From Desulfobacterales bacterium RIFOXYA12_FULL_46_15 (GTDB lineage Bacteria > Desulfobacterota > Desulfobacteria > Desulfobacterales > Desulfobacteraceae): a stretch of DNA of 64,000 bases. Location: positions 1 through 64,000 of the forward strand of contig MGTJ01000018.1 in NCBI GenBank assembly GCA_001799395.1, in the 5' to 3' direction. Both the position numbers and the translations under genes were made by a program. Positions 63,425 to 64,000 of this stretch are shown in pieces (positions within the stretch are counted from its first letter, which is position 1; every line of letters begins with the position of its first letter). The notes under the pieces are model-generated. The model was not told the DNA's origin. It was given only the letters and a program-made list of their open reading frames with translations, and ran no database searches.

Positions 63425-64000
63425 TCACATAGAGAACATCCCGCATTTATAAATTTTTTTCATTTCCTTTAAAATCTTGTCGATCGAATATCTGCTCACA
63501 AAGTTCAAGCCATTCTTTCCATAAGTTATTTGCAATGTTTTATTGAAATATAAATGTTTAATTGCTTTTGCCATCTGCTGCCCATCATCGAAATCTACGA
63601 TGAGCCCATTATACCCATGGGTGATCAAGTCCCGGTTTCCCCTGCAATTTGTTGCAATAACCGGCAGCCCCATTGCCATGGCCTCCATTATATTTACCGG
63701 TAATCCTTCTTGCCTGGAAGAAGATACTGCGATATCGGAAATTGATAGCAGTTCATTTATATTTTTCTGATAACCCAGAAAATGCACATGATTTTCAATA
63801 TCCAATCTTTTGGTCTGTTTTTGATAATTCCGGGCTAAATCTCCTGTACCAGCAAGCAATAATTTGATATCAGGGATTTCGATTTTTAGAATTTTTATTG
63901 CATTGATCAATAAATCCTGATGCTTTCTATAGCTATGCTCAGCAGCATATATTAATATAAAATCATTTTCATGATAACCGTATTTTTTTTTTAGTTGTAT
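63425..64000 (-). CDS. Glycosyltransferase family 4, partial (5' end beyond window)
   Basis: The frame reads openly from the window edge (64000) through YAAEHSYRKHQDLLINAIK to the stop at 63425; the TTG at 63910 in the track is not the true start. The 191 visible residues are the GT-B donor domain: LLLAGTGDLARNYQ, HFLGYQKNINELLSISDIAVSSS and EGLPVNIMEAMAMGLPVIAT. It converges on the flippase gene with 20 bp between stops and no obvious hairpin. Confidence 0.88.
   Translation of the reverse strand: MQLKKKYGYHENDFILIYAAEHSYRKHQDLLINAIKILKIEIPDIKLLLAGTGDLARNYQKQTKRLDIENHVHFLGYQKNINELLSISDIAVSSSRQEGLPVNIMEAMAMGLPVIATNCRGNRDLITHGYNGLIVDFDDGQQMAKAIKHLYFNKTLQITYGKNGLNFVSRYSIDKILKEMKKIYKCGMFSM

Noticed and set aside
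1-64000. CRISPR arrays, tRNA or rRNA genes, insertion sequences
   Set aside because: No regularly spaced direct repeats, no recognisable RNA genes and no transposase ORF were seen on reading either strand.
1-64000. Proteins with a PEP-CTERM or other exosortase sorting tail
   Set aside because: No ORF in the track ends with a PEP motif, hydrophobic helix and basic cluster.

Overview
This 64 kb window is chromosomal DNA from a Gram-negative bacterium. Gene content and moderate GC suggest a sulfate reducer of the Desulfobacterota (Desulfobacteraceae-like). That assignment is an inference from family resemblance, because no rRNA or other marker gene is present. Almost all of the window (about 5.7-63.4 kb, plus strand) is a cell-surface polysaccharide and secretion island. 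The first 5.4 kb is a minus-strand accessory region.

Accessory region (1-5434, minus strand): a remnant of a GIY-YIG nuclease-family gene, then an integron-like boundary (attC-like inverted repeat at 269-397). Next comes a HEPN-domain gene whose two flanks carry matching 7-bp core sites, then a tightly coupled three-gene operon (HExxH protein, EACC1-like small protein, 95-aa protein). Last is a pair made of an internally deleted patatin and a coiled-coil membrane protein. The content looks like defence or conflict genes.

Exosortase A-type exopolysaccharide locus (about 5.6-45.4 kb): chain-length determinant, tyrosine autokinase, initiating sugar-phosphate transferase, export protein, outer-membrane barrel, WecB, EpsI, exosortase, UDP-glucose dehydrogenase, deacetylase, FemAB protein, several glycosyltransferases and two asparagine-synthase-like amidotransferases. 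It also carries the cryptic 'exosortase A-associated' acyl module: AMP ligase, PLP decarboxylase, acyl carrier protein, two alpha/beta hydrolases and an O-glycosylation ligase. A flippase, a second ligase/polymerase, a VanZ-like protein and a PaaK-like ligase complete it. Many genes overlap by 4 bp (ATGA), so this is one or a few long operons. No PEP-CTERM sorting-signal protein occurs in the window.

Type I secretion island (45.5-54.0 kb): a metzincin protease without a signal peptide, ending in three ~37-residue repeats, is followed by a 66-aa membrane protein, three consecutive permease-ATPase subunits and an HlyD adaptor. The third ABC subunit has a degenerate signature motif and no H-loop histidine. 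A convergent SapC-family gene follows across a shared perfect hairpin. No TolC-type outer-membrane protein is present.

Second polysaccharide locus (54.3-64 kb): two GT2 enzymes, an epimerase, a WecA-like transferase, a CapD/PglF-like dehydratase, a PglC-like transferase, a hexapeptide acetyltransferase, a DegT aminotransferase and a second flippase, then an opposing glycosyltransferase cut by the window edge. This set is sufficient to make and transfer an N-acetylated amino-deoxysugar onto a lipid carrier, separately from the first locus.
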